In this document: positions 24,636-37,400 of the stretch, in pieces
Position numbering within the stretch: the first letter of the stretch is position 1
Layout: each line of letters opens with the position of its first letter
Assembly (NCBI GenBank): GCA_037074705.1
Contig: CM073590.1
Coordinates: forward strand, 139,891,600 to 139,955,599
Reading direction: 5' to 3'
Length of the DNA stretch: 64,000 nt
Origin: Zhengitettix transpicula
Lineage: Eukaryota; Arthropoda; Insecta; Orthoptera; Tetrigidae
The notes under the pieces: generated by a model
Databases searched by the model: none
What the model was told of the DNA's origin: nothing
The model's input: the letters and a program-made list of their open reading frames with translations, nothing else
Program-made: the position numbers and the translations under genes

Positions 24636-27600
24636 TAACCAGAAATTAGTTTGCAAATCAGTACGTTTAACCAAAACGGAGACACCCAGAAAATTAAGTG
24701 AAGTTTTTGGTTTCCAATGTTGAACACTTTGATTCATTTATGGTCTAAAACTTTGTACCGAAAATGACATCAAATATCGGGAAATGACTACACTATTAAA
24801 ATTGAAATAATTAATAAACCACTCGATTATGGTACTACTGAAACAACGTTTCCTTAATAGTAGTCTGTCTTCGCTCTTTTCATCTAATATTTATGCGTTA
24901 TGAAGTACATTAAATATCTATTAAGTTCGGTAATCTTTTATAACTCTGGCCCAAGTTTAAATGAGAAAGTCGAAACAAGTTTATAATCGATCATTTCTCC
25001 GGGTAAAATCTGGTTTCCTCATATCTGTTATTGTGTTCGTATTTTTTTGAAGTGGAAGACTTAAAAAACGGCATCCCATTACATTCGGCCTTCCTATGGT
25101 TTGGAGATAACCGATGAAACATTCAACGGTCTGCTCCTTTTGCATCACAAAAATCTACGGAATAACAGCGTAGTCTAGGCACATCGTTAAACGTCCTCAT
25201 ATTTATTTTCGCAAGATGTTCAGATTCTCACATGTCATGTATCTACTGTCAGGATTGAAATGAAGAAGGTTGGCTCACAGTGTGATTTTATATCATAAGA
25301 TCATAATTTTGTTCAGGAAACCAGTTACAGTTAACACCGTCATTTAGAAATGATACAGTTGAATAAATCTACGTTTGCTGTAGCAGAGTTTGCGACAGGT
25401 CCACAGTCATGAAGATTAGTGGAGTTTAAGTTCTTCTACGATACGTTTAATACAAGCGTTTCAGTAGTAAAGGTACTTACTGTCCATCTCCCTTGAATAT
25501 TATGCACCAATGGAGGAATCCTATAACATAAGTGACGTAATATATGACAAATTTATTTATTTGGAAACGAATGAACCATACTGGAAAAAAAGTTTCATCT
25601 GTATTTCCTCAATCGGAAACAAACGTTGTGGAACATCATTAGACAAATTACTATGAATAACGTGTTAAGTGAATGCCTAAAAACAGTAGTAATCTAGGAT
25701 GTAAAATACTTTTTTTTTCACAACATAAGTAATGAGAACGGAGAAAGTTTCTAAAGATTCCCTCAGGCAATACTCACATCTTCAAATTATTTTGGAAACA
25801 ATCAGTCTGACGTTGATTTAAGGTATAATACCCTTAATTCAGTAAATAGGAAGCTTTCGATTTACAAAAGGATGTATAAAACGGTAAAAGAAAAAAAACA
25901 TTCAAATTGTCTCACTCATATCCTAATTATGTACTCCTTCTATATTCCGCACCCTTACCTTGACAGCTGTACGCAAATCCCTTCACCCCTCTCTGTTTTT
26001 CCAAATTTGTTTAAGGGAATAACTGTTAAACATCTCTGTTCCTTTAATATCATTCGAATCTTCTGCACAGAATACAGAATTATTTTACACCATGCTTTGA
26101 GGCACTTGCGGACTTAAGAACCGCGGAATAAAAAGAACATTGTTTTCCTTGTTGGCCTTTTAAATTTACTGCTGTTATATAAGTTATACATTTACAAAAG
26201 AAAAATTATATTATGAACAAGTAAACGGATTACCAATTAATAATGCACTGACAGTCTCATATCAAACCATTAATTTGACTGAAAATAAAACAGGAAAAAA
26301 TTTTCTTCGTACAATAGGATGGCCAGATTTTGTAACTGAAAAACATTTTTAAAATAAGGTGAATAGTGTTTCCAATCGTTCTCTTACCATTTTCCTCCAT
26401 TATAGACGAAACGCCCCCAATAAAAGAAAACGTTAAATTAATAACACTAAATATTTGACCTCTAAATATTTAGAAAAAATAATTTAAACTGTTGGGTACA
26501 AGTTGATTTTCTAAATTTATATTTTCTGAAGAAATATATGAAATCTATTATATATATTAAATCTTACAATGTAAAATACGATGTAGCATCAATTTCATCA
26601 AATTGTCATATACATGCATTCAGATAATCGTAAGCCTACAATTTATTCTATGCAATTATGCAAAATATTTGACAGAATAATAATTATAATTTGTCATTTT
26701 GTTATTAAGGTTTTGGGACATATAAAAGCATTAATTTGTTGATATAAGTACAAATAAATCAGATGTACACTATTTTAATAAAATAGTCAAGTATAATGCA
26801 GGAGTAGTCTTCAATAAACTCAAACTTCCGTAGCTTTCAGTTGTTTTAACCTCTTCATCTGCAAATTATGACCATTGATTACTATTGTTCACACAAACAT
26901 GATCTTTAAAATGCCACAGGGATTAATATTCCTGTTACATGTATATTTATTAGTTTATTAAAATATAGCGATATCCGTACTGTTTTTATCGGTGTATTTT
27001 TAATTGATTAATTTGCTGTTGTTTACAATAGCAACAACCTGTCTTGCGGCCGGTCAGTAAGTGGTCTGCTTACGTAAGTATACAATAATCCAGCACGATA
27101 TCTGGAGTATATCGATTGGAGACCTTAATGAAGAAAATTCTTTACCTCAACTTCCAAATTTATAATATTAAAATAGTTTTTGCATAACGTTTATCAATGA
27201 CACATATTTATTTTCTGATGTCCATATTAAATTTTTTTAAATGTGTTTATTAATCCATTTCCTTTCTTTTTGTCTATTATTGTTTATTGTAAAATTTTTA
27301 AATTTAAATTTTGTTACTATGATTATCTTTTTGTGATGTATTGGAAGTGCTGTGTTTGTTTTCGTATTAGATTATGCAATAATTCCGTGGTTGTTAATAC
27401 TAGTTTTTACATTAGTTGATGTGAGTTCTATATAAATTGCCGATCTGGTAAATAACATTTGTTTGGCCATTATTGATATTTTTTCTTTGATTTCGTTAAA
27501 ATATATTCTATTTTATTGGCTGAGTTTACTTCAGATTTGAAATAATATTAAGAAGAAACAATACGAATTTTAAAAATAATCATAAAATAAATGAAATAAA

Positions 27601-29160
27601 GAAATATAATTAATATTTTTCGTGAAATTCTTCACTAATTTCTCATCTTGAATTCTGGTTAATTTATTGGTTCCATTGAATAAGAGTTTACTTTATTGAT
27701 ATTCTACAGTAGATCTGTTTTGTTTAAAAGTGATATTGTACGAGATGCAAAATGACTTCAGTAAAGATATATTAATATTTACATTAATTCGAAACAATGT
27801 TCAAAAAAAATTGGAATGGTCAAATTTTAAGAGGAAAATGAATGAAGCAGAGATTCCGAAATAAAGGCTGAAGTTTCGAAGTTCAAACAAAAGCGTAATT
27901 AAACAAATATCACGATAACGCACGGCAAAGTGTCTACAATACAAGGAATTTAGGAATGAAAGCTTTTTCCAGGGATTTTTACACAGCGCTCCGGGAAAAC
28001 AGCCGCACTGGTGTTGCAGATAAGCCTAATGAACAGAGAATGAACAGAGCTCCCCTGGGAGATTGTGACAACAAGAGATGGGGAGATACCCGAGCACAGT
28101 GATTCGAGGAGAGGAATCGTGCATACCCTTGGACGTTAGTCACTGATAAGTCTGTCTGTGACAGAAGAGCATTCATTTTATTCAGTAGACATAAGTATTT
28201 GAATTTATGTCTCATGGGGACAAATTACAATTAAATTATGTTTGCTCCATTGGTTTTGACACAAAGTATGTCGCCATATAATCCATAACACTAAAATCGT
28301 AGTGATATAATATCATATTGTGTATTATTTTGCAAGTGTACATGAACAATAGAAAGCAATGCGTATATTAAATGTTACATAATTTAAACGATTTTGCAAT
28401 TACTTCTCATAACCAACAAACAGATTTTACATTCAATTTATATTTTTCCGCTTTATTTCAAGAAAATTAAGAAAACTTCATTACCTCAATTCAATATTAA
28501 TCGAAATTGAGTGTTTGATCAATTCAGAATAAAATTTTGCCTTCATAACTAGTTCTTGTTTGTTATGAATCCCACATACTATTAATCCGAAGAACCTTTA
28601 AATTACATAAACCTAACTTACTTTAAACCTAACGAATTATATTATTGCGAATACTTTACTTCAACTATTATAATCTTTCACTGGATTTTCAGGTCTTCAG
28701 GTACTCTAATAATCTGCATCCTTCAGATAAAAAATTAATTTTGGATGTTTGTAGATAATTACCGCAGCATGTTGGCCCGTACACTTTAAGTATTTATCAA
28801 TGTATATAATGGCGTTGATAATTTAGATATTCATTAACTTAAACATTAAAACGTGTCATTAGAATTATTTATAATAAAGATCGTTTATCGAATTATAAGC
28901 TTTTCTTTAAATGTTTAAATATAGCTACTTCATAAACAGTATATACTTTCGAATTATATCTTTTATTATATAATTTACACTCATGTTTTTGTGATATAGC
29001 CTCCATTACTTACAATTTTTATACTTGATAGGGAGAATACGTAAGACGCTTGCCCGCTGGGTCATGGCAACTTTCTGCTCCAGCAGTGATTTTAACGAGA
29101 AACATGTGATTTTGAGGTCCATAACGAATCATTGGACCATTCGTATTAAACGTAGAAAGG
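24636..29160. other. Long A+T-rich intergenic stretch, no gene seen
   Basis: Short frames such as + 25872-26117 and minus 27979-28215 show no motif. A GC-richer patch at 27985-28150 is unassigned. No repeat in this interval was linked to others in the window. Confidence 0.55.
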
Positions 29161-29715
29161 TCTGCGAGGGCTATTCTCTCGCAGGAAATACCTGTGTCGG
29201 ATGATCTCTCGCAGGCAGAACATTGTAGGACAGATACGAAGGGGCTACCTTTGGGGATGCCATTTCCTCTCCGTTTTTGAACTAAGGTTCCCACAAGCCG
29301 AGGCACCTCGGCTTGTTTTGAGAGGTGTATGTTCCGAGGTCACAGATCTTGGGCATACGGTAAGAGTTGCCCGCTATTCCCATTGGAATAGTCGGCCAGC
29401 TGCCTCCTAAACTAGTCGAGGCACGGAGAAGGGAATGCTGCGGCCCCACAGAAAACTCCTCTCCAGCTATCGGAAGGGCGTGAGACAAGGACCCAGTGCC
29501 TGACCTACCTGATGCCGGTTTTTCTAGTGTTTTCCCTGCATTTCTTTTGGCGAATACCGGGTAGGATTCTTAAAATATAGCCCGGGAGCCCTAGTAACCC
29601 TTGGCTACCTTCCTCTACCCTTCCGCATCCCCCCTGTCAAATCCCTGCCTATGCTATTAAAGGAGAGTTGCCCAATGTGGATCACCCTCATGTAGCCTGT
29701 TACCCTAAAAAAAAA
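29161..29715 (+). mobile_element. Family R retroposon, tandem array copy A
   Basis: This is a sense-strand copy ending in the A-run at 29707-29715. The start is doubled: 'ctgcgaggg...ctctcgcagg' occurs at 29162-29185 and a related block at 29187-29217. So a fragment of another copy, or a partial duplication, precedes the full element. The perfect hairpin 'aagccgagg/cctcggctt' lies at 29296-29315 and the ctattcc/ggaatag stem at 29374-29391. No frame stays open across it. Confidence 0.85.
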
Positions 29716-29947
29716 CTCCCGCCATCGGTAAGGCGTGGGACAAGCAGGTTTTCTAGGGTTTTCCCTGCATCACTTTTAGGCGAATTGCCGAAAAGGATCC
29801 TTAAACTATAGCCCGGGGGCCCTAGTTAACCCTTGGCTACCTTCGTATACCTTTCCGCATCCCCCCTTTCAGATCCCTTCTTATGCTATTAAAAGGGGAG
29901 TTGCCACCATGTGGATTACCCTCATGTAGCCTGTTACCCTAAAAAAA
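29716..29947 (+). mobile_element. Family R retroposon, tandem array copy B (5'-truncated)
   Basis: This copy begins directly after the A-run of copy A at 'ctcccgccatcgg', lacks the upstream half and a short internal piece after 'gtgggacaag', and ends in its own A-run at 29941-29947. The abutting A-run and truncated start are typical of insertion into an earlier poly(A) tail. Confidence 0.85.
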
Positions 29948-29964
29948 TGTATCTAAGGATAATA

Positions 29965-30487
29965 CCTGCGAGGGATGTTCTCTCGCAGACAGGACCTTGT
30001 AGGAGAGACACTTAGGGGCTACCTTTGGGGATGCCTTTTCCTCTCCGTTTTTGAAATAAGGTTCACACAAGCCGAGGTATCTCGGCCTGTTCTGAGACGC
30101 GTATGTTCCGGGGTCACAGACCTTGGGCATACGGTAAGAGTTGTCCGCAATTCCCGTTGGAATAGTCGGCCAGCTGCCTCCTAAACTGGTCGAGGCACGG
30201 AGAAGGCAATACTGCGTCCCCACAGAAAACTCCTCTCCCGCTATCGGAAGGGCGTGGGACAAGTACCCAATGCCGACCTACCTGATGCAGGTTTTTCTAG
30301 GGTTTGTCCTGCATTTCTTTAGGCGAATGCCGTGTAGGACCCTTAAACTATAGCCCGGGGGCCCTAGTTAACCCTTGGCTACCTTCGTATACCCTTCCGA
30401 ATCCCCCCGTTCAAATCCCTTCCTATGCTATTAAAGTGGAGTTGCCCAACGTGGATTACCCTCACGTAGGATGTTGCCCTAAAAAAA
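29965..30487 (+). mobile_element. Family R retroposon, tandem array copy C
   Basis: This near full-length copy starts at 'ctgcgagggatgttctctcg' and ends in the A-run at 30481-30487. It preserves the 'aagccgagg...ctcgg' hairpin and a slightly mismatched version of the caattcc/ggaatag stem. The short + frames starting at 29975, 30141 and 30304 tile the three phases and do not make one protein. Confidence 0.85.
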
Positions 30488-30518
30488 CCTCAGAAAAACT
30501 CACATAATCCAATCCTCA

Positions 30519-30552
30519 TATATTATATATATAATATATATAATATATATAA
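30519..30552. repeat. ATATAATAT-type simple repeat
   Basis: A short tandem array of a 9-10 base A/T unit immediately downstream of the R array. Confidence 0.85.
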
Positions 30553-31753
30553 TGTCCGCCTCGTCAGTAGAGTCCTTTAAGGTTTTTGGGATTCACACAA
30601 TAAATAACGTATATATACATATATAGTTCTCTTAATTTTGAATTAAAAACAAATTAATAAATTGAAAAAAACACACGTTTATTGACTTGGGTCTATAGTC
30701 AGTTTATACAATTACGTATCTGACCCGAAAAAGATCAACATGAATATGATACACTAGAAATATCTTTATTTAAATTATGTTTTGATTAATATTTATATTT
30801 AATTGTTATTTTAGCACTGCCTTGGCAGTTTGTTAAACCACGTTCAATAAGAACACAATTAAACAAATTTACTTTAAAAGTTTGAGATCAAGTTTATGCC
30901 AATAAAAACTAGTTCTGATTCACTTTTACTACAGTTTTTTGCAACACAGTACCTTTGTTATTTCTGTAATTGATCCCAGCGACTGGCCTGCCGAAATGTG
31001 TGGCAATTGATGTCGCTACCACAAGATGGAAGATGAACTCGCCTCCGGAAAAGTTTCCAGCGGAAGACCTCTCGATGTTCGGAGAAAATCGTGCCGTGCT
31101 GTGCTGTAATTTCCGATGACACAGATAGTGGCCACAGAGGAAGGAATCGGTGCTGTTGAGAAATTTAGTCTAATTGGAGCTTCATTGTTTACAGAAGTCT
31201 TCGTTCGTTTTTTTACAGGATTATATATTTGCCTTGACGATAATCCTTTATTGAAATGTTTTTCATGCAAAAATTATAAGAAATTTTTAAACCAACAATT
31301 AACTGTATCGGCAACAAAATTTCAAAACTTTACGAATTAAGATTCTCTCCACTCCAATACCCGCTGTCTTATCTCAATCTGGTCAAAGAAATCAAAAGAT
31401 ATACCATCTTCCAAAATATTTAATCGTACTGCCGATTAATAGCTCGGCCACGAAATAAAAAATGAATTAATTCAGTTAAATGACGTGAATTTAGAAAAAA
31501 ATACTTTAAATTATGAGAATATTAAAACAATTAACCAATATTTAATTGTGTCATTACAATATATATATTGTTCGTAAGAAGAGCACTTAATCATGTTGTG
31601 CGATCAATAAAATTAGTAAAATTAAGTTCAGAGCCCAGCTGCTTAAACGTAGGTCGAGTAGCCAACTGATCTCCTCGACGAACTCAAAGGTATGCACACC
31701 TGTCAAAGTATGATTGAAAAGTGAAACGCCTGAGCATGAATTAGTAGTATAAT
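30553..31753. other. Intergenic, no gene seen
   Basis: A GC-richer patch at 30970-31150 has short frames on both strands with no recognisable product. The rest is A+T-rich. Confidence 0.5.
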
Positions 31754-32082
31754 AGAAGGGATCCATGCTAGACAGATGTTTCGATTTCTATTCTTTATCA
31801 TCGTGATATTGTCCGTAATGAGGTTCAATGTTTTGTTCCTTTTTTGTGGGTTTATGATATCTTTGATTAATTCCGATGAATCTATTAGAATGAGGTTATT
31901 GTTATCCGGGATGTTGATGCAGAGTTCAGTGGCCATGAAGATAGCTTGCACTTCAGCCGCCTGGGCCGATGACTGGCTATTTAGTGTTGTAGTGCGCTGG
32001 TTTGAACTGCTGTAGATGGCGCTCGCTACTCCTGCTGCGGACTTGGATCCATCTGCATACTCTGATCTGGTATAATCGTGTT
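31754..32082 (-). mobile_element. LINE copy 3, inverted upstream part: RNase H domain fragment
   Basis: On the minus strand an uninterrupted frame reads RSEYADGSKSAAGVASAIYS, QAAEVQAIFMATELCINI, NNLILIDSSELIKDI and NICLAWIPS. These are the successive blocks of a LINE-type RNase H. The first catalytic Asp is in YADGSK, the Glu in AEVQAI and the second Asp in LIDSS, and WIPS normally precedes the last conserved His and Asp. The domain stops abruptly after WIPS at about 31754. It lies head to head with the sense part at 32083-32590 and aligns with copy 2 (shared AIFMATEL). With its intact frame it looks relatively young, but it is only a fragment. Confidence 0.85.
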
Positions 32083-32590
32083 TCTAAAGAAAAACTCGAA
32101 AACAGGTGGAACGAAAAAAGGAGAAGGAAGAACAACGGAATAATTCACAGTGAACTAGTACACTACAATGATATAACAATTCCCAAAACCATAAACAGAA
32201 AAAACAGGTGATGCTATCTAGAGTAAGATCCCTCCACTCAGTTTGTACTCATGCGTTCCTATTTTCCAGATCTACCCAACCAACCTGTGAAGAATGCAGT
32301 CAACCACTAAGTATTCCCCATATACTATTCTATTGCAGCAGGTATGACATCAGAAGAAATACAATCGCAAAACACCACATCTCAGACCTCTGTACTTCAA
32401 CGACAGCTACCTTGGACATCATCAAGATTATTTAGGAAGTAAACATAAGTGAACATATATAGAAACCCGATTGCAATTTATGTTAAGAATGTATGTAAAC
32501 AGTAACGCTAAGAAGCTATTGTAAATAACGTACGGGTCGCCAATGACTACGATGTCGATACGACCTTTATAAACTTTAATTAAAAAAAAA
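32083..32590 (+). mobile_element. LINE copy 3, sense 3' part: ORF2 C-terminus, 3' UTR and A-tail
   Basis: The + strand reads ENRWNEKRRRKNNGIIHSEL, then a stop near 32210. It continues with QVMLSRVRSLHSVCTHAFLF, PTCEECSQPLSIPHILFYC and YDIRRNTIAKHHISDLC, and stops at 32433-32435. The CxxC...H...C set matches copy 2 (CSSC...HHVLFDC), and DIRR is shared with copy 2 and, as DIRI, with copy 1. The 3' UTR contains 'gtcgccaatgac' at 32536-32547 and ends in nine A at 32582-32590. Together with 31754-32082 it forms one 5'-inverted insertion. Confidence 0.85.
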
Positions 32591-34019
32591 CAGAACAAAA
32601 ATTAGGCTCTCTTCGTTCTGCAAGGTATGATGAGTCAATTCGTTTGACAAACAACTATCGGATCAGAATAAAATTTAAATGGATGCGTAGGATGATTTAA
32701 TAGAAATTGATTTTGGACAGCTCTTCGTTTTTCCGTGATGTCCTGGGGCGCCAAGACGCAACAGTACGGGACTGTGAAAATGTGAACCTGTGAGAGAAAA
32801 GGCCTCGACAACTACTACAGATAATTTATTTCTTTTCAGCTTTACTATTGTGTTGACTTATTTAGCTTATCTCCAATCACATTCCAAATTTTATACAAAA
32901 ATACGACTGAAATGGGGCATCACAATGCTGAGTCGACTTTTTTTTCTAATATTTCCCATCTCAGTATAGTAACTTTCTCATATTCATGACACGAACATTG
33001 TAATGAATTCATATGGTGAGGAACTATGTTCTAAAATAACGAATGACGAGTTTGCAAGTTCGCTAGATTTTTTGGCTCCGGCAGAGTACTGATGCTGGAG
33101 TAACTACATAAATATTTGTAGTAATGTCTTCAGGTATGCTTAATCCATTTAAATAGTACGTTTCTTAGTGTGACAGCGGTACGTCTTCTGTAAAAACTTG
33201 TTGTTTTAACCGAAGAAAAACCAATACGTAGAAGCAGAATAAACGAAACAGAAGGTCTTTTACCGGGTTGATGGCTTAAGAGACACTTCTACTATTTTTA
33301 CGCCTTTCGACCATTCACTAAATAACATTTTAATAAACTAGAAAACAATAATTATATGTGTGTTCGACAGAAACAATCAATGAAACTCATTTGTCTGAAA
33401 ACTTTCTTTCTAAAGTATCAACTTCAACGGTGTAGCCGTAGTTAACAAATGTTTAACTTATTTACTCGAGAAGAACAAACACATCTCGCTCAATTTCACT
33501 GTCCAAACATTTATCTTCCTCCAGTAATATCAAAGTTTGTACATACTCACATAGATTCACACAAAATCTGTGATCAGTTTTATTATTCATATGTATATAT
33601 TGTAATAATCAACTGGGAGGCTTTAATGAAAAACTTAATTAATAAAAAAAACAAATTTTATTCTTCAAAAATATAAATTATCAGCCTCACTTTGCACATT
33701 TAATTTCCTCAAATTTACAAACCAAATTTAATATAATTATTTTTTATTTGTGGCTTTCTAGGAAAATATGACGTTATAATTTTACAACAATTACATCTAA
33801 TTATTCTTTCTCTCAGGGTCTTTACAGTGCTTGATAGTAAGAACAAACAAATTTAATAAACTAATTAACAAATCAATATTGAAATGAACGGAATATAAAT
33901 TCTAAACACAATAATGAAGACGAAAACTAAACAAGACAACGAAATCTGACTTTTACCTTTAATCCTCTTTTACATACTTTAAGTAATTGTTTTTGTACTT
34001 ACGAATGTCTTTCTGGTAC
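32591..34019. other. Intergenic, no gene seen
   Basis: A+T-rich sequence with short chance frames, for example + 33449-33676. Confidence 0.55.
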
Positions 34020-34450
34020 CAGATCTGATTCTTGGAGCTTGAGGGCACAACTCACAAAAATGGCCGTTATTCACTTAATCCACGCATCATTTTTAATAAA
34101 CACGGTCGTACTTCTCGTTGTTATTCTACCTGAAATTTTGGGATCAGCCGCTCCTTCGGTCAGCCCTCGGACGTATGTCTCCTCGATGCCCTTAAGGGAA
34201 ATGTTATTTTGGTCTGTATGGTACAAACCTTTTGCTTCCACTTTGCAATTTTATATCATGAGTCTCTCCGTCAAGAACTATTTACTTGTGTTTTATAAAG
34301 TTTAATAGATCTCGCAGTTGAACTTCCTGGACCACACTATTCGAACTTTTTAGGTCACTCCCGTCTCTCTCTCTCTCTCGAAACGTTCACCGGACTGACT
34401 TCCGTACGAGCGCGCGGTTTCCAACAACTATCGCCGACAAAGAGCCGTGA
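34020..34450. other. GC-richer patch with an open minus frame and a (CT)n run
   Basis: A minus frame without an ATG is open from about 34250 to a TGA at 34071-34073. It includes SLKGIEETYVRGLTEGAADP and KISGRITTRSTTVFIKND, which read like protein but match nothing I know. The + frame at 34039-34305 overlaps it. A CT run at 34369-34379 and CpG-bearing sequence to 34450 follow. It may be an exon fragment, a promoter-proximal region or an old repeat. Confidence 0.3.
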
Positions 34451-37400
34451 TTGTTGCTTTCAAGAAATGTACCACTAACAATCCAATTATATTAAAACAA
34501 TTAATGGCCTCTAATTAGTATTACCATATATTTGTGATTTAAGCTAGTTTCATTTACCATATTTAGCATATTTTCTTTGCATTCTTGCAATTAATTTTTC
34601 TTAATTTTATATGACTGAATAATATCTAAATTCGCGGTTTACAAATATTTGTAACTGTTCTAAATCTCTCTTACACTTTCCCAAAGTTATTATTACAGTT
34701 CGCAAACCTTCACGGAAATCAGCTTATTTTTAACTTAATTTCGCAAACCTTTCTTAGTTTTTAGCATATATTTGAAACTAAACATGAGTTTTCATCGAAT
34801 AATAATACGTATGTAAAGCTTTTACTGTATTATTAAAGCGTTAAAAACTCCACTGGGTATGAAATATTGGTAAAACACACAAATTTAATTTACGAGAAGT
34901 ATTTAATTTCAAATGAAAACAATTCAATATTTTAAGTGGATGTTTGTTATGGTCTCTGAGTTCGCGTTTCTCTGAAAAACAAAAGAATCAATTCTAAGAC
35001 AATAAACAGTAACAAAAAAATAGTATATTTGTTGGGAATAGTTCACAAAGGTTTAAATGTCTGTGGTATATTTCAGGAGTGAGTCTGGAAATTGGTTCCA
35101 TGGTTCTGGCCATTTGTAACATATATTGGAAATCTCTTTCTCTTGCGCCTTACAAGAATTTTGAAAAGGAAAATATTTTTCGTCATAGAATGTGAATAAT
35201 CTTTAATTGCAATTCAAGAAAATTATTATATATTGTGCGAAAAATCATAGATATAAAGAGAAAATTACATTCATCAAGTATCACTAATTTGTAATAGGTC
35301 GGGTAGTATTTTTTAAACTTTTTTATGCAAACTATTAGATTTATTATAAGTGTTTCATTACCTTGAAATTTGTTATAAATGTATCTTAAATAATGTCATA
35401 TAGTTTCAAGATTCCATATCATTATTTTGGATTATTTACCAAAACATTTCTACCTGTGGATCAGCTTGAGTTCAATAAGTTAAACGAACTGTAACAGTGT
35501 GTTTCCTTATTGCGTGACACACAGGCAATGTGTTAAAGAAAACAGATACCTGAGTTAGTTTATTACATTATATTTACAATTTAATGAAATCAATTTAAAA
35601 TTGTAATACATGTGATAAAATATTTGTTATGATATTTCATGGCACGCTCAAATTCATAACACATTAATCACTCGAATCCACATAACGCAAACCTACTGCA
35701 TTTAAAACAGATGATCAAGTTGTTTAATTACATATGAAAATTTAAACCACTCATGTTGTTATGGAATGTACATGTAGAGTGATCGTTATTAGAGTATCAT
35801 TCGTACATTATTCCACTTACAAGCTAGTTGAATATTTCTATCAATTAATTACGGTAAATTTCACAAACTACGAACCCGCCATCTATAATGTTTTTCCTGA
35901 ATTTATTTTCCTTAGCCAGTAAATAATTTTTCGACATCCAGACGGCGCTGAAATCAGTGACAATTTCGCTTTGCCGTTTTGATAAAAATTTGAAAATTGT
36001 GCATTCGCCTGTGTCGAATTTGTTGTCCTTTAATTACTTTATCCTTGGTTTTGTTACAGATGTCATTTTATAGGTCTGCTGGGAAGTGTCTGAAACGAAA
36101 TAAATGTACATTATTTACATTTTTTTAAAAAATAAAAGTTATATTCGATGAATAACTGGGTTTATTTTTCCATTTAAAGTTATTAATTCATATAAGATTA
36201 TATATTTAACATATAGGTGTTATAGGTACAAATTAAACTAAATATTGTATATTCATTCTGGCCATCAACTGTGTTACTTTATTATTTTAATGAAAGTTAA
36301 GCATGTGAAATATTCGGTGATGTGATGGTTTTTCATCTTCTTTAAATGACAAATTCAACTTCGGGAAGTAAACCATGAAGACATGAACAACTTCCTGTAT
36401 TAATTTTTCAGTATTAATAAATACCATCATGATATTTTGTTTCAGTTTCGTGAGTTATTTCTCATCAAATATATTTTTGAAACGTTTCTCGGAAATTGAA
36501 TTAATTATTTTAAATGTTTTTCAATTATTTGGTTGTACTTTTTATAATTACTTTCTGATCTGTAATTATGAAACAATATAAAAATTTTACTGTAACTTAA
36601 TAAAACATAAAATCTAAATTTATTGTTTTATAAATATTACATTAATATAGAGAAACACCCTGCATTTTATTAGATATGGTAATGTTGAAGTTGTAAGTAT
36701 ATTATATTTTTTCGAAATTTAACATTGTGTTATTCTTTTTTTCATATCCGGTCGGATTTTCTAAATTTCTAGTTATCGACATTTCTGTATTAAAAGTGTC
36801 TGAACTATATACTAAAATATGAATTACAAATGTTTTATACAGAATAAATCGCAGGTAATTATATATTTTTTATTTATCGCACGGTGATATGAACAATATT
36901 CTGAATAAATGTCCATAGCAAAAACACGCTATTTGATTTGTGTTTTGTCGGTTGAGAAATCCGTATGGATTGGTAGTGCGCAGAGAGCACCAGTTGTTAG
37001 CTTTTGCGTGAAAAGTAGAAAGACGTGTTTTTGAGAGTGAGGGCAGCCTTGAAGTGAGCAGACAGTCTGAAACGGGGAAAATTTCTTGATGTTGAGCTCA
37101 GACACTAGTATAATCTATTAGTAATATATGTGCGCGTCTAATTAACCACAGCGAAAAATTTTAAGCCCATATTTATTATGACCATAATTTGATTTGAATC
37201 GTCCGATATATAGTTATTTCTGTATTATTTCGAAAATGTCTAGCACAGTCACGTTCATGTAGATAATAAAAATTAAATTTATTTTCATCGATGTTATTAA
37301 CTGAAATCTTGCTTTTGTTAGTTTACAACACTTCACTCATATTTTATTATTTACTAATAGTAGTGTTTTACATAATTTTTTTTATAAGGATTACCCAAAA

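Noticed and set aside
29939..30262. 107-codon minus frame with relatives at 29282-29488 and 9136-9429
   Set aside because: The similarity between these peptides comes from the repeated DNA of family R read on its antisense strand, not from a conserved protein.
36061..36128. Acceptor-like tract followed by a 22-codon frame and AATAAA
   Set aside because: Too short and without any similarity or partner exon.
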